A stretch of 64,000 nt of DNA from Austwickia sp. (GTDB lineage: Bacteria > Actinomycetota > Actinomycetes > Actinomycetales > Dermatophilaceae), in assembly GCA_016711265.1 (NCBI GenBank), contig JADJTI010000006.1, positions 620,001 to 684,000 of the forward strand, given 5' to 3'. Positions 26,470 through 34,096 of this stretch are shown here, piece by piece. How positions within the stretch are numbered: the stretch's first letter is position 1; every line of letters begins with the position of its first letter. The notes beneath the pieces were generated by a model. The model was not told the origin of the DNA. It did no database searches and worked only from the letters and a program-made list of their open reading frames with translations. Both the position numbers and the translations under genes were made by a program.

Positions 26470-27309
26470 CTACAGCGTGAACGTCCCGGCAGCCACCTGG
26501 TTGATGTGCCCGCCGACCAGCACCTGACCGGACTCCTTGACCTCGAGATCCACCATCGAGGGGCGCCCGACGGCCGCGCCCTGATAGATCCGGCGGCGAC
26601 CGAACTCGCCGTGCACCGCGAGCCAGGCACCGAGGTTCGCGGCGCCCGAACCGGTGGCGGCGACCTCGATCACCCCGCCGCCGGGCCCGTAGAACATCCG
26701 GGACTCGATCGACCCGTCCTCGCGCTTGGACCACACGTAGATCTGCGGTTCGGTGTTCAACAGCATCGCGTAGGAGTGCAGCATCCGGGCGTCCAAGCGG
26801 GTCCGCCGGACGTCCTCCGGGCTCGCGACGGGCAACACCACGCCCGAGCGGGTCGACTCCACCACCATCACCTCGCCGCTGATCGCCGACATCTGCAGCC
26901 CCACCAGCGAAGACAGAATCTGCGGGGTGGACTTCAGCTTGCGGGTCGTGGCAGGAGCGGCCGGGATCGTCCAGTTGTCTTTGCCCTCGGGCCGGGCCTT
27001 GATCTGGGTGTCCCCGACCGTGATCACCATCTCCTCACGGGTCTGGTGCATCTGGCTGATCACGTGAGCGGCACCGATGATCGAGCTAGCCGACAGCTTC
27101 ATATCGGAGAGCGGGACCTCGATCGCGATCGTGGCGGCGGAGCTCGAGGTCTCGATCAGGAACGCGCACTCGATGTTCATCTGCTGAGCCAGACGGCTCA
27201 TCTGGTCGGCGTCGAGGCCGGCCGCATCGTCGAAGACGCAGATCGCGTTACCGGAGAAAGGGTCGTCGCTGGCCGCGAAGGCGTTGATGAGCCGGAAGCT
27301 GAGGTCCAT
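26470..27309 (-). CDS. PhzF-family isomerase-like protein
   Basis: A 279-residue protein with the PhzF (diaminopimelate epimerase-like) fold in two halves. The N-terminal half has NAFAASDDPFSGNAICVF and the glutamate in MNIECAFLIE, equivalent to the usual SETAFL. The C-terminal half has IEVAATGSGAANLGAWL, where the family usually reads EDPATGSA, and ends VGGHINQVAAGTFTL. The acidic residue of EDPATG is not kept, so activity may be altered. The substrate is unknown. The ATG at 27309 has TAGGCT six bases upstream and no RBS, so it is probably leaderless. It follows the thioesterase gene on the same strand. Confidence 0.82.
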   Translation of the reverse strand: MDLSFRLINAFAASDDPFSGNAICVFDDAAGLDADQMSRLAQQMNIECAFLIETSSSAATIAIEVPLSDMKLSASSIIGAAHVISQMHQTREEMVITVGDTQIKARPEGKDNWTIPAAPATTRKLKSTPQILSSLVGLQMSAISGEVMVVESTRSGVVLPVASPEDVRRTRLDARMLHSYAMLLNTEPQIYVWSKREDGSIESRMFYGPGGGVIEVAATGSGAANLGAWLAVHGEFGRRRIYQGAAVGRPSMVDLEVKESGQVLVGGHINQVAAGTFTL

Positions 27310-27366
27310 TCTCGCAGCCTAACCGGCCCGAGCGGGCCGTGTGCGGCTTGGCCGAGACCGGTTGGG

Positions 27367-28224
27367 TCACCCGTGATCGGGGGTGGCCAACGCCCGGACG
27401 GTGAGCATTTGGGCGCTCTGCCCAACCGAGCCGGACGCGTCGTACAGCCTGGTCGAGGTGAGGCCGAGGCCGCCCTCCCCGAAGACCACCCGGGTGTCGA
27501 AACCGACCCAATCGCGGGGCCCGGCCATCCGGGGGAGCCGGTACAGGTGGATGCTCAGGTCCACGTTCGGGTACATCCAGCCGGTCGGGTCCACCCGGGT
27601 GGCTACGCCGTTGGCGGTGTCGACCAGCCCGACGTACCGAGCCAGGTCGCTGACCGGCTCACCATCGACGAGCGGGTACGGCGTCCGCGCCCACGCGCGA
27701 CCGCGGCCCGGTCGGTTGCCGGGGTCGGCGCGGAAGTCCAACGACGCGATGTACCCCCCGCTCCACACATCCGAGCCCTGCCACGGCGGCAGGTCGGCCG
27801 GGTCAGGCATCGGCGGGTCGTGCTCCTCCCACGTGCCCCCGGCCACCACCTGCGTGTCCTGGCGGGACAATCGCCAGATCAACGCCCGGACCACGGCCCG
27901 GCCCGCGACGGTCATCGTCGCCTCGACCAGCTCGATCGTGCGCCCCGGGCGAACCACCTCGGTGGTCACCGTGGACGTCTCGGCCGGAATCATCCCGAGA
28001 ATCTCGAAGGCCAGTCTGGCCGGCTGGAGATCCTCGCGCGGGTGGTTGAGCTCCACCGCGTGGACCAGCAACCCCGACACCGGGGCCATGTGTTGCTCGA
28101 TCGGCTGCCAGGCGCCCTGGGTGTGGATGGTCGGCTGGTACCGGCCGCCACCGAGGGCCGTGTAGTAGGCCGCCGTGTCGGTGGCCAGCCCCGCAGGATT
28201 GTCGAACGGGCGCGCGGCACTCAT
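27367..28224 (-). CDS. TesB-like acyl-CoA thioesterase family protein
   Basis: A 285-residue protein with two hot-dog-fold halves. The first has YYTALGGGRYQPTIHTQGAW and HPREDLQPARLAFEILGMIP with VTTEVVRPGRTIELVEATMT. The second has LVDGEPVSDLARYVGLVDTA, DLSIHLYRLP and GGLGLTSTRLYDASGSVGQS. This is the layout of actinobacterial acyl-CoA thioesterases, which release fatty acids from CoA; the chain length is unknown. The ATG at 28224 has TAGGGT seven bases upstream and no RBS, suggesting a leaderless mRNA. Confidence 0.85.
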   Translation of the reverse strand: MSAARPFDNPAGLATDTAAYYTALGGGRYQPTIHTQGAWQPIEQHMAPVSGLLVHAVELNHPREDLQPARLAFEILGMIPAETSTVTTEVVRPGRTIELVEATMTVAGRAVVRALIWRLSRQDTQVVAGGTWEEHDPPMPDPADLPPWQGSDVWSGGYIASLDFRADPGNRPGRGRAWARTPYPLVDGEPVSDLARYVGLVDTANGVATRVDPTGWMYPNVDLSIHLYRLPRMAGPRDWVGFDTRVVFGEGGLGLTSTRLYDASGSVGQSAQMLTVRALATPDHG

Positions 28225-28292
28225 GGCGCCCACCCTAGGCGCTCGCGGCCCGACCCATCCGCGCAGCGGCCGGGACCCACGGTGCGCCTCGG

Positions 28293-28359
28293 AACCCACG
28301 AAGCATCGTGGGTCCCGCAGCGCTAGGTGGGTTCGAGCGAGTTCGGTGGGTTCGAAGCA
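28293..28359. repeat. Palindromic intergenic word with partial copies
   Basis: ACCCACGA-AGCA-TCGTGGGT (28293-28312) is a perfect 8-bp hairpin, followed by GGTGGGTTCGAGCGA (28326) and GGTGGGTTCGAAGCA (28345). The same hairpin and word recur at 33259-33324. It lies between the divergent thioesterase and galM genes. Confidence 0.75.
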
Positions 28360-28459
28360 GGTGGGCGTGGGCCGGGAGGCGTTGGGCTATCAGGATGCTG
28401 CGCCGCGGCGGGAGCATCATGGATCGTGACCACGCCCGGTGCACCCGCCAGGAGTACCC

Positions 28460-29518
28460 ATGAACGATCCGCACGAGTTCGGCGTCCTCCCCGACGGCCG
28501 CTCCGTCACGGCGTACCGGCTGGGCCATCCGGGGGCGCTTCAGCTGACCGTGCTCGACCTGGGCGCGATCATCCATCGGCTGGAGCTGCCCGGGCCGGGT
28601 GGGGAGCCGATCAACGTGGCCCTGGGGTTGCCGAGCGTGCCGGACTACCTGGACAGCGACGCGTACTTCGGGGCGGTCGTCGGCCGGTACGCCAACCGGA
28701 TCGCGGACAGCCGGTTCACCCTCGACGGGACGTCCTACCAGCTGGCCGCGAACGAGGGCCGGACCTGTCTGCACGGCGGCCTGGACGGCTTCCACACCCG
28801 GCGCTGGGAGGTGTTGGCCAGCCCGCGGGCCGACGTGGGTGAGCGCCTCGCGTTGCGGCTGGTCAGCCCCGATGGTGACCAGGGGTTCCCGGGTCGGCTC
28901 GAGGTGATCGCGACCTACCAGGTGGCGGGCCCGGTGCTGACACTGGATCTGCAGGCCCTCACCGACGCCCCGACCGTGGTGAACCTGACCAACCACGTGT
29001 ACCTGAACCTCGCGGGCGAGGGCCGTGGGTCGGTCGATGAGCACCGGCTGGTGGTGGACGCCGATGAGTACCTGCCCGTGGACGAGCACGGGATCCCGCT
29101 GGGATCGCTCGCCCCAGTCGCCGGTACGCCGTTCGACCTGCGCGAACCCCGACCGGTGGGGGCGGCTGCGCGGGGTGATCACGAGCAGGTGGGTCTGGTC
29201 GGCGGCATCGACCATTCCTTCCAGCCGCGCGGTCCGGCCGCGGGCGGGGGGCTGCGCCGCGCGGCCGCGCTGTCGGACCCGGCCAGCGGGCGCGGGCTGG
29301 AGCTGTGGACGGACCAGGCAGCCTTGCAGGTCTACACCGGCAACGCCCTCTCCGGTGACGTGGTCGGCACCTCCGGGCGCCGCTACCGCCAGGGCGACGG
29401 GATCGCGCTGGAGACGCAGGTTCACCCGGACGCGATGAATCACCCGCGGCTGACCTCCCCGGTGCTGCGTCCCGGGCAGCGGTACGCCGCCCGCACCCAG
29501 TGGCGCTTCACGTGGTGA
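28460..29518 (+). CDS. galM: Aldose 1-epimerase (mutarotase)
   Basis: A 352-residue enzyme interconverting alpha and beta anomers of galactose or glucose. Visible family blocks are VVGRYANRIADSRFTLDGT, the acid histidine in CLHGGLDGFHTRRW, the base-region histidine in NLTNHVYLNLAGEG and the substrate aspartate in GGIDHSF. The C-terminal IALETQVHPDAMNHP is the catalytic glutamate block. The ATG at 28460 follows AGGAG at five to six bases. Its stop overlaps the next gene as GTGA. A GalT-like DUF4921 gene is close by, which suggests sugar metabolism, though no galK or galE is seen. Confidence 0.93.
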   Translation: MNDPHEFGVLPDGRSVTAYRLGHPGALQLTVLDLGAIIHRLELPGPGGEPINVALGLPSVPDYLDSDAYFGAVVGRYANRIADSRFTLDGTSYQLAANEGRTCLHGGLDGFHTRRWEVLASPRADVGERLALRLVSPDGDQGFPGRLEVIATYQVAGPVLTLDLQALTDAPTVVNLTNHVYLNLAGEGRGSVDEHRLVVDADEYLPVDEHGIPLGSLAPVAGTPFDLREPRPVGAAARGDHEQVGLVGGIDHSFQPRGPAAGGGLRRAAALSDPASGRGLELWTDQAALQVYTGNALSGDVVGTSGRRYRQGDGIALETQVHPDAMNHPRLTSPVLRPGQRYAARTQWRFTW

Positions 29519-30297
29519 GTCCGCCCGCGCCCACCCGGGCTCAGCGCGCCGTGCTCATCACCGAAACGCTGCTGGTCCTTGGGGTCTCCTTGGGAGCTTC
29601 GGCGGTGTACGCCGTGCTGTCCTTGATCCGTAAGCTCACCGCCCAGGTTGCCCTGAACCAACAGACCACGGCGATGAACTCGGCGGTGACCCCCGACCGG
29701 CCCTGGCTGGACCTGGCGTATCAGCTCGCCGGGGTGGGCCTGGGGGTAATCCCCGCGCTGTTGGCGATCCACCTGCTCCGCCGATACGCCGCACCCGCAG
29801 ACGGGACCGCCGGCGCGGGGATCGGCGCGGACCTGCGCCGGCCGGCGTACGACCTGGGAACCGGGGTGCTGCTGGCCGCTGCCGTCGGTGTCCCGGGGCT
29901 GGGGCTGTACCTGGCGGCACGGGCCCTGGGGCTGAACACCTCGATCGCCGCCGCCAACCTGAGCGCGGTGTGGTGGGCCGTGCCGGTGCTCGTCCTGGCG
30001 GCGATCCAGAACGCCATCCTGGAAGAGGTGGTCATGGTCGGCTACCTGTTCACCCGGTGGGGGCAGGCCGGGTGGCGCCCCGCGGTGGTCATCGGGGTGT
30101 CGGCGCTGCTGCGCGGGGCCTATCACTTGTACCAAGGGTTTGGCGGGTTTGTCGGCAACATCGCCATGGGGGTGCTGTTCGGGCTGGTGTACCGCCGCAC
30201 CGGCCGCATCGGGCCCCTGGTGGTGGCCCACGCCCTGCTGGACGTGGTGGCGTTCGTCGGCTACGCCCTGCTCCGAGGCCGGGTGGGCTGGCTCTGA
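29515..30297 (+). CDS. CPBP-family intramembrane metalloprotease
   Basis: A 260-residue membrane protein with seven or eight hydrophobic segments. The CPBP (Abi/Rce1-like) motifs are present: EEVVMVGYL (the double-glutamate motif), RGAYHLYQG (motif 2 histidine) and VVAHALLDV (motif 4 histidine). Family members cleave inside membranes or process prenylated or bacteriocin-like peptides; the target here is unknown. The GTG at 29515 overlaps the galM stop (GTGA). Further in-frame GTGs lie at 29500 and 29512. It is convergent with the DUF4921 gene. Confidence 0.87.
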   Translation: MSPPAPTRAQRAVLITETLLVLGVSLGASAVYAVLSLIRKLTAQVALNQQTTAMNSAVTPDRPWLDLAYQLAGVGLGVIPALLAIHLLRRYAAPADGTAGAGIGADLRRPAYDLGTGVLLAAAVGVPGLGLYLAARALGLNTSIAAANLSAVWWAVPVLVLAAIQNAILEEVVMVGYLFTRWGQAGWRPAVVIGVSALLRGAYHLYQGFGGFVGNIAMGVLFGLVYRRTGRIGPLVVAHALLDVVAFVGYALLRGRVGWL

Positions 30298-30347
30298 CCG
30301 GCGCGCTTGCGCGCGCACGCGGCGAGGCGCGCGGACGGCGTACCGGC

Positions 30348-31685
30348 TCAGCGAAGCGACGGGTTGTAGCGCAGGCTGTTCGGCTGGCAGGCGCACTCGG
30401 TGGCGATCCGGATGTCGGGCGCGATCCGGCCGTCGGCGCGCAATTCCTGCAGCCGCGGGACCACCCGGTCCCGCAGGTTCCACGGGTCGATGGAGTTGAG
30501 ATAGATCTTCGTGCCGCCCTCGAACCCGGCCAGAGTGGAGACCCGCCACTTGAGGACGATGCGCCAGGGCATCGGGAGATCGAGGTCGTTCGGCTGGTGC
30601 TGCCACTCCTCGTTGCAGGGCACGTCCGCACCGGTGGCCGCGTGCAGCGCGTGCAACAGATCCGACACCCCGCGCTGCTCGGCCGGGGTGTGCTCCCACG
30701 GGCGGCAGTGCTCGCTGCGGGAGTAGATCTCCAAGGTCGGATAACGGTGCCCGAACCCGGCGAACGCGATCGCGTGATCGTTCTCGGCCACCACGAGATT
30801 CTGGTACGCCGCGTAGTCGACGGCCCGCTCGTTGTAGATGTTGAGGTTCGCCCGCAGGCGTTGCAGCTCCAGCTCGACCTGCACACCCCGCTCGTCGATC
30901 GCCACGAGCTGCTTGTGCAGGTGGTCGAACGAGGCACCGGCCGGCTTGAGCCAGTTCTGGAAGACCGCGACGTACCGGGCGTACCGGTTCGACCGGTAGA
31001 GCGCCCGCAAGGCAGCGACCGTGAACATCGTGTACTGGGCGTGTTCCTCGGGGGTGAGGGTGCCCGAGGAGGCCAGCTGATCGTCGTGGGTGGCGCCGTC
31101 GACGAAATGTCGCCGGGCCACGATCACGTCGTGACCCCCGCCGAAGAACGGCCGGGCGTGCTCCAGCTTGGCCTCCAGCGCCAACGCGGCCCAGGCCGAC
31201 TCGGTCATCCCCTGTGCCATCATCCGGGTGCGCACGATGCTGAGCAGGTGCTCCCGCCCGGCCGGAGTGGCTAGGTAGGCGGCCCGGTGCCGGTCGAAGA
31301 CCTCGGGCACCTCGAAGCCGTAGTTGGCCTCCCAGTAAGTGAACGACACGATCTCGAACAGGTTCGGGATCCGGCGGAACTCGGCCACGGTGGCGTTCAG
31401 GGCGTCCGCGCAGACCCCGTGCACGGTCTCCCACCGGTCCCCACGGCGTACCAGCCGGGACTTCTCCGGTGGCGTTTCCAGGTAGCGGTGCTCGCAGAAC
31501 GCGCAGTGGCGGCCGTGTCGGCTCGAGTCCAACGGCGCACGTACGGCGCTCGCCGCGCTGAGCGGACGGTTGCCCCGGCCGGGGACCGTCCACACCTCCG
31601 TGCCGCTGAAGGGATTGATCTGTTTGACCGTCCCGTCGGGCATCCGCCGCAACGGCTCGGCCATCGGGGCGTACGGCTGGAGCAT
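30348..31685 (-). CDS. DUF4921 protein, GalT/HIT-like nucleotidyl transferase fold
   Basis: A 445-residue protein of the DUF4921 family, distantly related to galactose-1-phosphate uridylyltransferase. A zinc-site-like CAFCEHRYLETPPEK lies near residue 60. The HIT-like active-site block is ASFDHLHKQLVA, and a further His/Cys-rich part is ATECACQPNSLRYNP at the C-terminus. It probably transfers or cleaves nucleotidyl-sugar phosphates; the reaction is inferred from the fold. The ATG at 31685 has TAGGCT six bases upstream and no RBS, so the mRNA is probably leaderless. Confidence 0.85.
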   Translation of the reverse strand: MLQPYAPMAEPLRRMPDGTVKQINPFSGTEVWTVPGRGNRPLSAASAVRAPLDSSRHGRHCAFCEHRYLETPPEKSRLVRRGDRWETVHGVCADALNATVAEFRRIPNLFEIVSFTYWEANYGFEVPEVFDRHRAAYLATPAGREHLLSIVRTRMMAQGMTESAWAALALEAKLEHARPFFGGGHDVIVARRHFVDGATHDDQLASSGTLTPEEHAQYTMFTVAALRALYRSNRYARYVAVFQNWLKPAGASFDHLHKQLVAIDERGVQVELELQRLRANLNIYNERAVDYAAYQNLVVAENDHAIAFAGFGHRYPTLEIYSRSEHCRPWEHTPAEQRGVSDLLHALHAATGADVPCNEEWQHQPNDLDLPMPWRIVLKWRVSTLAGFEGGTKIYLNSIDPWNLRDRVVPRLQELRADGRIAPDIRIATECACQPNSLRYNPSLR

Positions 31686-31839
31686 TCACTCAGCCTAGTC
31701 CGGTACGGCGATTCGGCCGATCCGACCAGGCCGGCGGGTACCAGTGGAGTCCGGGCAGTGCCAGGCTGGGTAGCAGCGCACCGGCACGACGGTCATCCCC
31801 CTGCGCTGAGGGGGAGGCGGCGAGGCGAGGAGGTGGCCC

Positions 31840-32934
31840 ATGAGTGGACCGTTGGACGGGCTCCGGGTGCTTGAGCTGGCCGGGATCGGGCCTGGGCCGC
31901 ACGCCGCGATGATGCTGGCCGACCTGGGGGCCGACGTGGTGCGGGTGGACCGCCCGGGGGGTCTGCGGTTGACCCCGCCGGGGGTGAACGATCACCTGCT
32001 GCGTGGCCGGCAGTACGTTGACGCCGACCTGAAGTCCGCAGACGGGGTGGCGCTCGTGTTGTCGCTGGCGGAGTCCGCGGACGTGCTGATCGAGGGTTAC
32101 CGGCCGGGCGTCGCCGAGCGTCTCGGGGTGGGCCCGCGGGATTGTCTGGAACGCAACCCCGCCCTGGTGTACGCCCGGATGACCGGCTGGGGCCAGGACG
32201 GGCCGTGGGCCCAACGGGCCGGTCACGACCTCAACTACATCTCGGTGACGGGGGTCCTCGGCGCCATCGGCGGGGGAGCGCCGGTGGTGCCGCTGAACCT
32301 CATCGGCGATTTCGGCGGGGGCTCGATGTTCCTGGTGGTGGGCATCCTGGCGGCTCTGGTGGAGCGGTCCCGGTCCGGGCAGGGGCAGGTCATCGACGCC
32401 GCGATGGTCGACGGCGTGGCCGTCTTGTCCCAGTTCGTCTGGGCGCTGCGGGCGGCTGGTCAGTGGTCGGACGCCCCCGGGACCAACCTGCTCGACGGCG
32501 GATCGCCGTTCTACGACTGCTACCGCTGCGCGGACGGCCGGTACGTCGCGGTCGGTGCCCTGGAACCGGCGTTCTACGCGGCCCTGATCAGCGGATTGGG
32601 CCTGGATCCGGCCACGCTCCCGGACCGGGAGGATCCGAGCCAGTGGCCGGCGTTGCGGGCGGTGTTCACCGCGACGTTCGCCGGTCGCACCGCGCGGGAG
32701 TGGGCCGCCGTCTTCGAGGGCACCGACGCCTGCGTGACGCCGGTGCTCACCCTGGACGAAGCGGCCGAGCACCCCCAAGTCGCGGCCCGGGGGAGCGTGC
32801 TCAGCTGGGACGGCGTGGTGCAGGCCGGTACGGCGCCACGCTTCTCCCGCACACCGGGCACGCCCGGGGTCTGCGGTCCGGCGGACACCCGCCCGGTCGT
32901 GTCGGCCGAGCAGGTGCTGCGCCGGTGGCGTTAG
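31840..32934 (+). CDS. Alpha-methylacyl-CoA racemase (CaiB/BaiF family)
   Basis: A 364-residue CoA-binding enzyme that epimerises 2-methylacyl-CoA thioesters, needed for beta-oxidation of methyl-branched acids. It begins GPLDGLRVLELAGIGPGPHAA (family N-terminus). It contains the catalytic histidine in RAGHDLNYIS, the catalytic aspartate in LIGDFGGGSMFL and the glutamate in VGALEPAFYAAL, the set seen in mycobacterial Mcr. These make racemase more likely than a CoA-transferase. The ATG at 31840 has GAGGAGG upstream. It is convergent with the orphan gene across a repeat-rich gap. Confidence 0.9.
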   Translation: MSGPLDGLRVLELAGIGPGPHAAMMLADLGADVVRVDRPGGLRLTPPGVNDHLLRGRQYVDADLKSADGVALVLSLAESADVLIEGYRPGVAERLGVGPRDCLERNPALVYARMTGWGQDGPWAQRAGHDLNYISVTGVLGAIGGGAPVVPLNLIGDFGGGSMFLVVGILAALVERSRSGQGQVIDAAMVDGVAVLSQFVWALRAAGQWSDAPGTNLLDGGSPFYDCYRCADGRYVAVGALEPAFYAALISGLGLDPATLPDREDPSQWPALRAVFTATFAGRTAREWAAVFEGTDACVTPVLTLDEAAEHPQVAARGSVLSWDGVVQAGTAPRFSRTPGTPGVCGPADTRPVVSAEQVLRRWR

Positions 32935-32960
32935 AGCCGCGGGTCGCCACGGGAGCGGCG

Positions 32961-33056
32961 ATGGTCAGATCCGGGGCCGCCCTGCTCGTTCCGGCCCTCG
33001 GCTCGCCGTTCACCATGGGCGGCTCGCCGTTCACCATGGGCGCGGGCCACCACTGA
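32961..33056 (+). CDS. Possible 31-residue peptide with a duplicated GSPFTMG
   Basis: An ATG at 32961 has GGGAG five bases upstream and reads 31 codons to TGA. The peptide has a hydrophobic start and two copies of GSPFTMG, coded by two exact 21-bp units (33000-33020 and 33021-33041). It lies just after the racemase gene. Coding is unproven; it may only reflect the repeat. Confidence 0.25.
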   Translation: MVRSGAALLVPALGSPFTMGGSPFTMGAGHH

Positions 33057-33121
33057 CATGTCGATGCCCTCAGGGGTGTCGACATGTCGAATCCACGCTC
33101 CCTGACACGGTGAGATGTCGA
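33000..33121. repeat. Tandem 21-bp repeat and recurring GACATGTCGA words
   Basis: Two exact 21-base units (GGCTCGCCGTTCACCATGGG plus C) are followed by GACATGTCGA at 33055 and 33081 and GAGATGTCGA at 33112. TGACACCTCG occurs at 33158 and 33190. The whole gap between the racemase gene and the orphan gene is built from such short words; no gene-like frame other than the small peptide is seen. Confidence 0.7.
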
Positions 33122-33258
33122 AGAGAGTGCACCATTGGCCCCCGGGAGACCCTCGAGTGACACCTCGACGCCTCAGGCCGCAGCCGAATTGACACCTCGG
33201 GCTACCCCGTGAGGGCGCAGCCGCCCAACCCAGCGCTAGACCCACCTCCCGCGCCCAG

Positions 33259-33324
33259 ACCCACGAAGCACCGTGGGTTCGAGCGAGCACCGTGGGTTCG
33301 AGCGAGCACCGTGGGTTCGAGCTA
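33259..33324. repeat. Palindrome plus 19-bp tandem repeat reaching a stop codon
   Basis: ACCCACG and CGTGGGT form a 7-bp stem (33259-33278). Three 19-base units GCACCGTGGGTTCGAGCGA follow at 33268, 33287 and 33306. The last ends in CTA, the complement of the TAG stop of the gene on the minus strand. Confidence 0.85.
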
Positions 33325-33774
33325 GAGCCGCAGGTCGGCTCGGGAGCGACCGATCGAGTCCAGGTAGGCCAACGCCTTGGTCATGTCCTCCCCGGAGTAC
33401 GGGTTGCGTAGGTTGGGGCGACCGTAGTTGCGCGCGTCGATCTCTTGTGCCCGGTTCTTCAGGTACACCGACGTGACGATCTGGTTGGGTGCCAAGGCAC
33501 CGGTACGCCGGTCAAGGGCCAGTTGCTGGGCGAACGGGGAGGCGCTGCCGGGGTTGTCCACCAGGCCCGGTTCGATCTGCTCGCCCGTCGCGTTGTGCAG
33601 GAGTTCCTTGTCGGCTTCCGTCAGGTAACGGAAATCGTTGAGCACGGAAAAACGCTGGGTGGACCGGACCTGGGTCTGATCCGTGCGAGTCTTCTCGCCG
33701 GCCGGGGGTGAAGGTGTTCTCGACATCATGTCTCGGGCCGGCGGGGTGGTTCCAATCGAGCCGTCCACGCGCAT
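33322..33774 (-). CDS. Hypothetical protein, 150 residues, no recognised family
   Basis: The ATG at 33774 has GGAG eight to nine bases upstream. The first about 40 residues are Ser/Thr/Arg/Pro-rich and look disordered. A compact part follows: FSVLNDFRYLTEADKELLHN, ATGEQIEPGLVDNPGSAS, then VTSVYLKNRAQEIDARNYGR and SGEDMTKALAYLDSIGRSRA. There is no signal peptide or membrane segment, so it is probably cytoplasmic. The upstream 160-base leader is long, with an AT-rich promoter-like zone near 33930-33960 and a GGCACC/GGTGCC hairpin. The stop codon is the last triplet of a tandem repeat. No function can be proposed. Confidence 0.65.
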   Translation of the reverse strand: MRVDGSIGTTPPARDMMSRTPSPPAGEKTRTDQTQVRSTQRFSVLNDFRYLTEADKELLHNATGEQIEPGLVDNPGSASPFAQQLALDRRTGALAPNQIVTSVYLKNRAQEIDARNYGRPNLRNPYSGEDMTKALAYLDSIGRSRADLRL

Positions 33775-34096
33775 CGATTAATTCTCCTTATCGGCTGAGT
33801 TGCTCGGGGTGCGACCGGCGACGGTTTCGTCGGTGCAGGTCACGGCACCTCACGGGTGCCTCGGTCGCAACGGGGCTGGTGTAGGAGGGCGCCGGAAAGC
33901 ACATGAGGGGGCGGCATGCGTCGTACCGGCGCTTATGTAACAGCTAGACTACCCTTCATCTCTTCTTTGCGATAGTCATGAGAAATTCGAACAACTCAGT
34001 GGCACAAGTTTTTTCTGGCGCCGGTCGGCCACTTTTTCGGGGCGGGGCTTGGGGTGTCGGCGCCGGGTGAGCCTCGCAAGCGATACTGGGCGGGCC
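33775..34096. other. Divergent intergenic region between the orphan gene and the MFS gene
   Basis: Base composition drops clearly near 33930-34020, with words such as TAGACTACC and a TTTTTT run. Promoters for the minus-strand gene are probably there. A GGCACC-TCACG-GGTGCC hairpin lies at 33844-33860 in its leader. No further gene is seen. Confidence 0.5.

Noticed and set aside
26341..28326. 661-codon forward frame
   Set aside because: It covers the PhzF-like and thioesterase genes on the other strand and has the Arg/Val/Asp-rich look of an antisense frame in GC-rich DNA.
29440..31689. 749-codon reverse frame
   Set aside because: Spans galM, the CPBP gene and the DUF4921 gene in wrong frames; the product has no recognisable domain.
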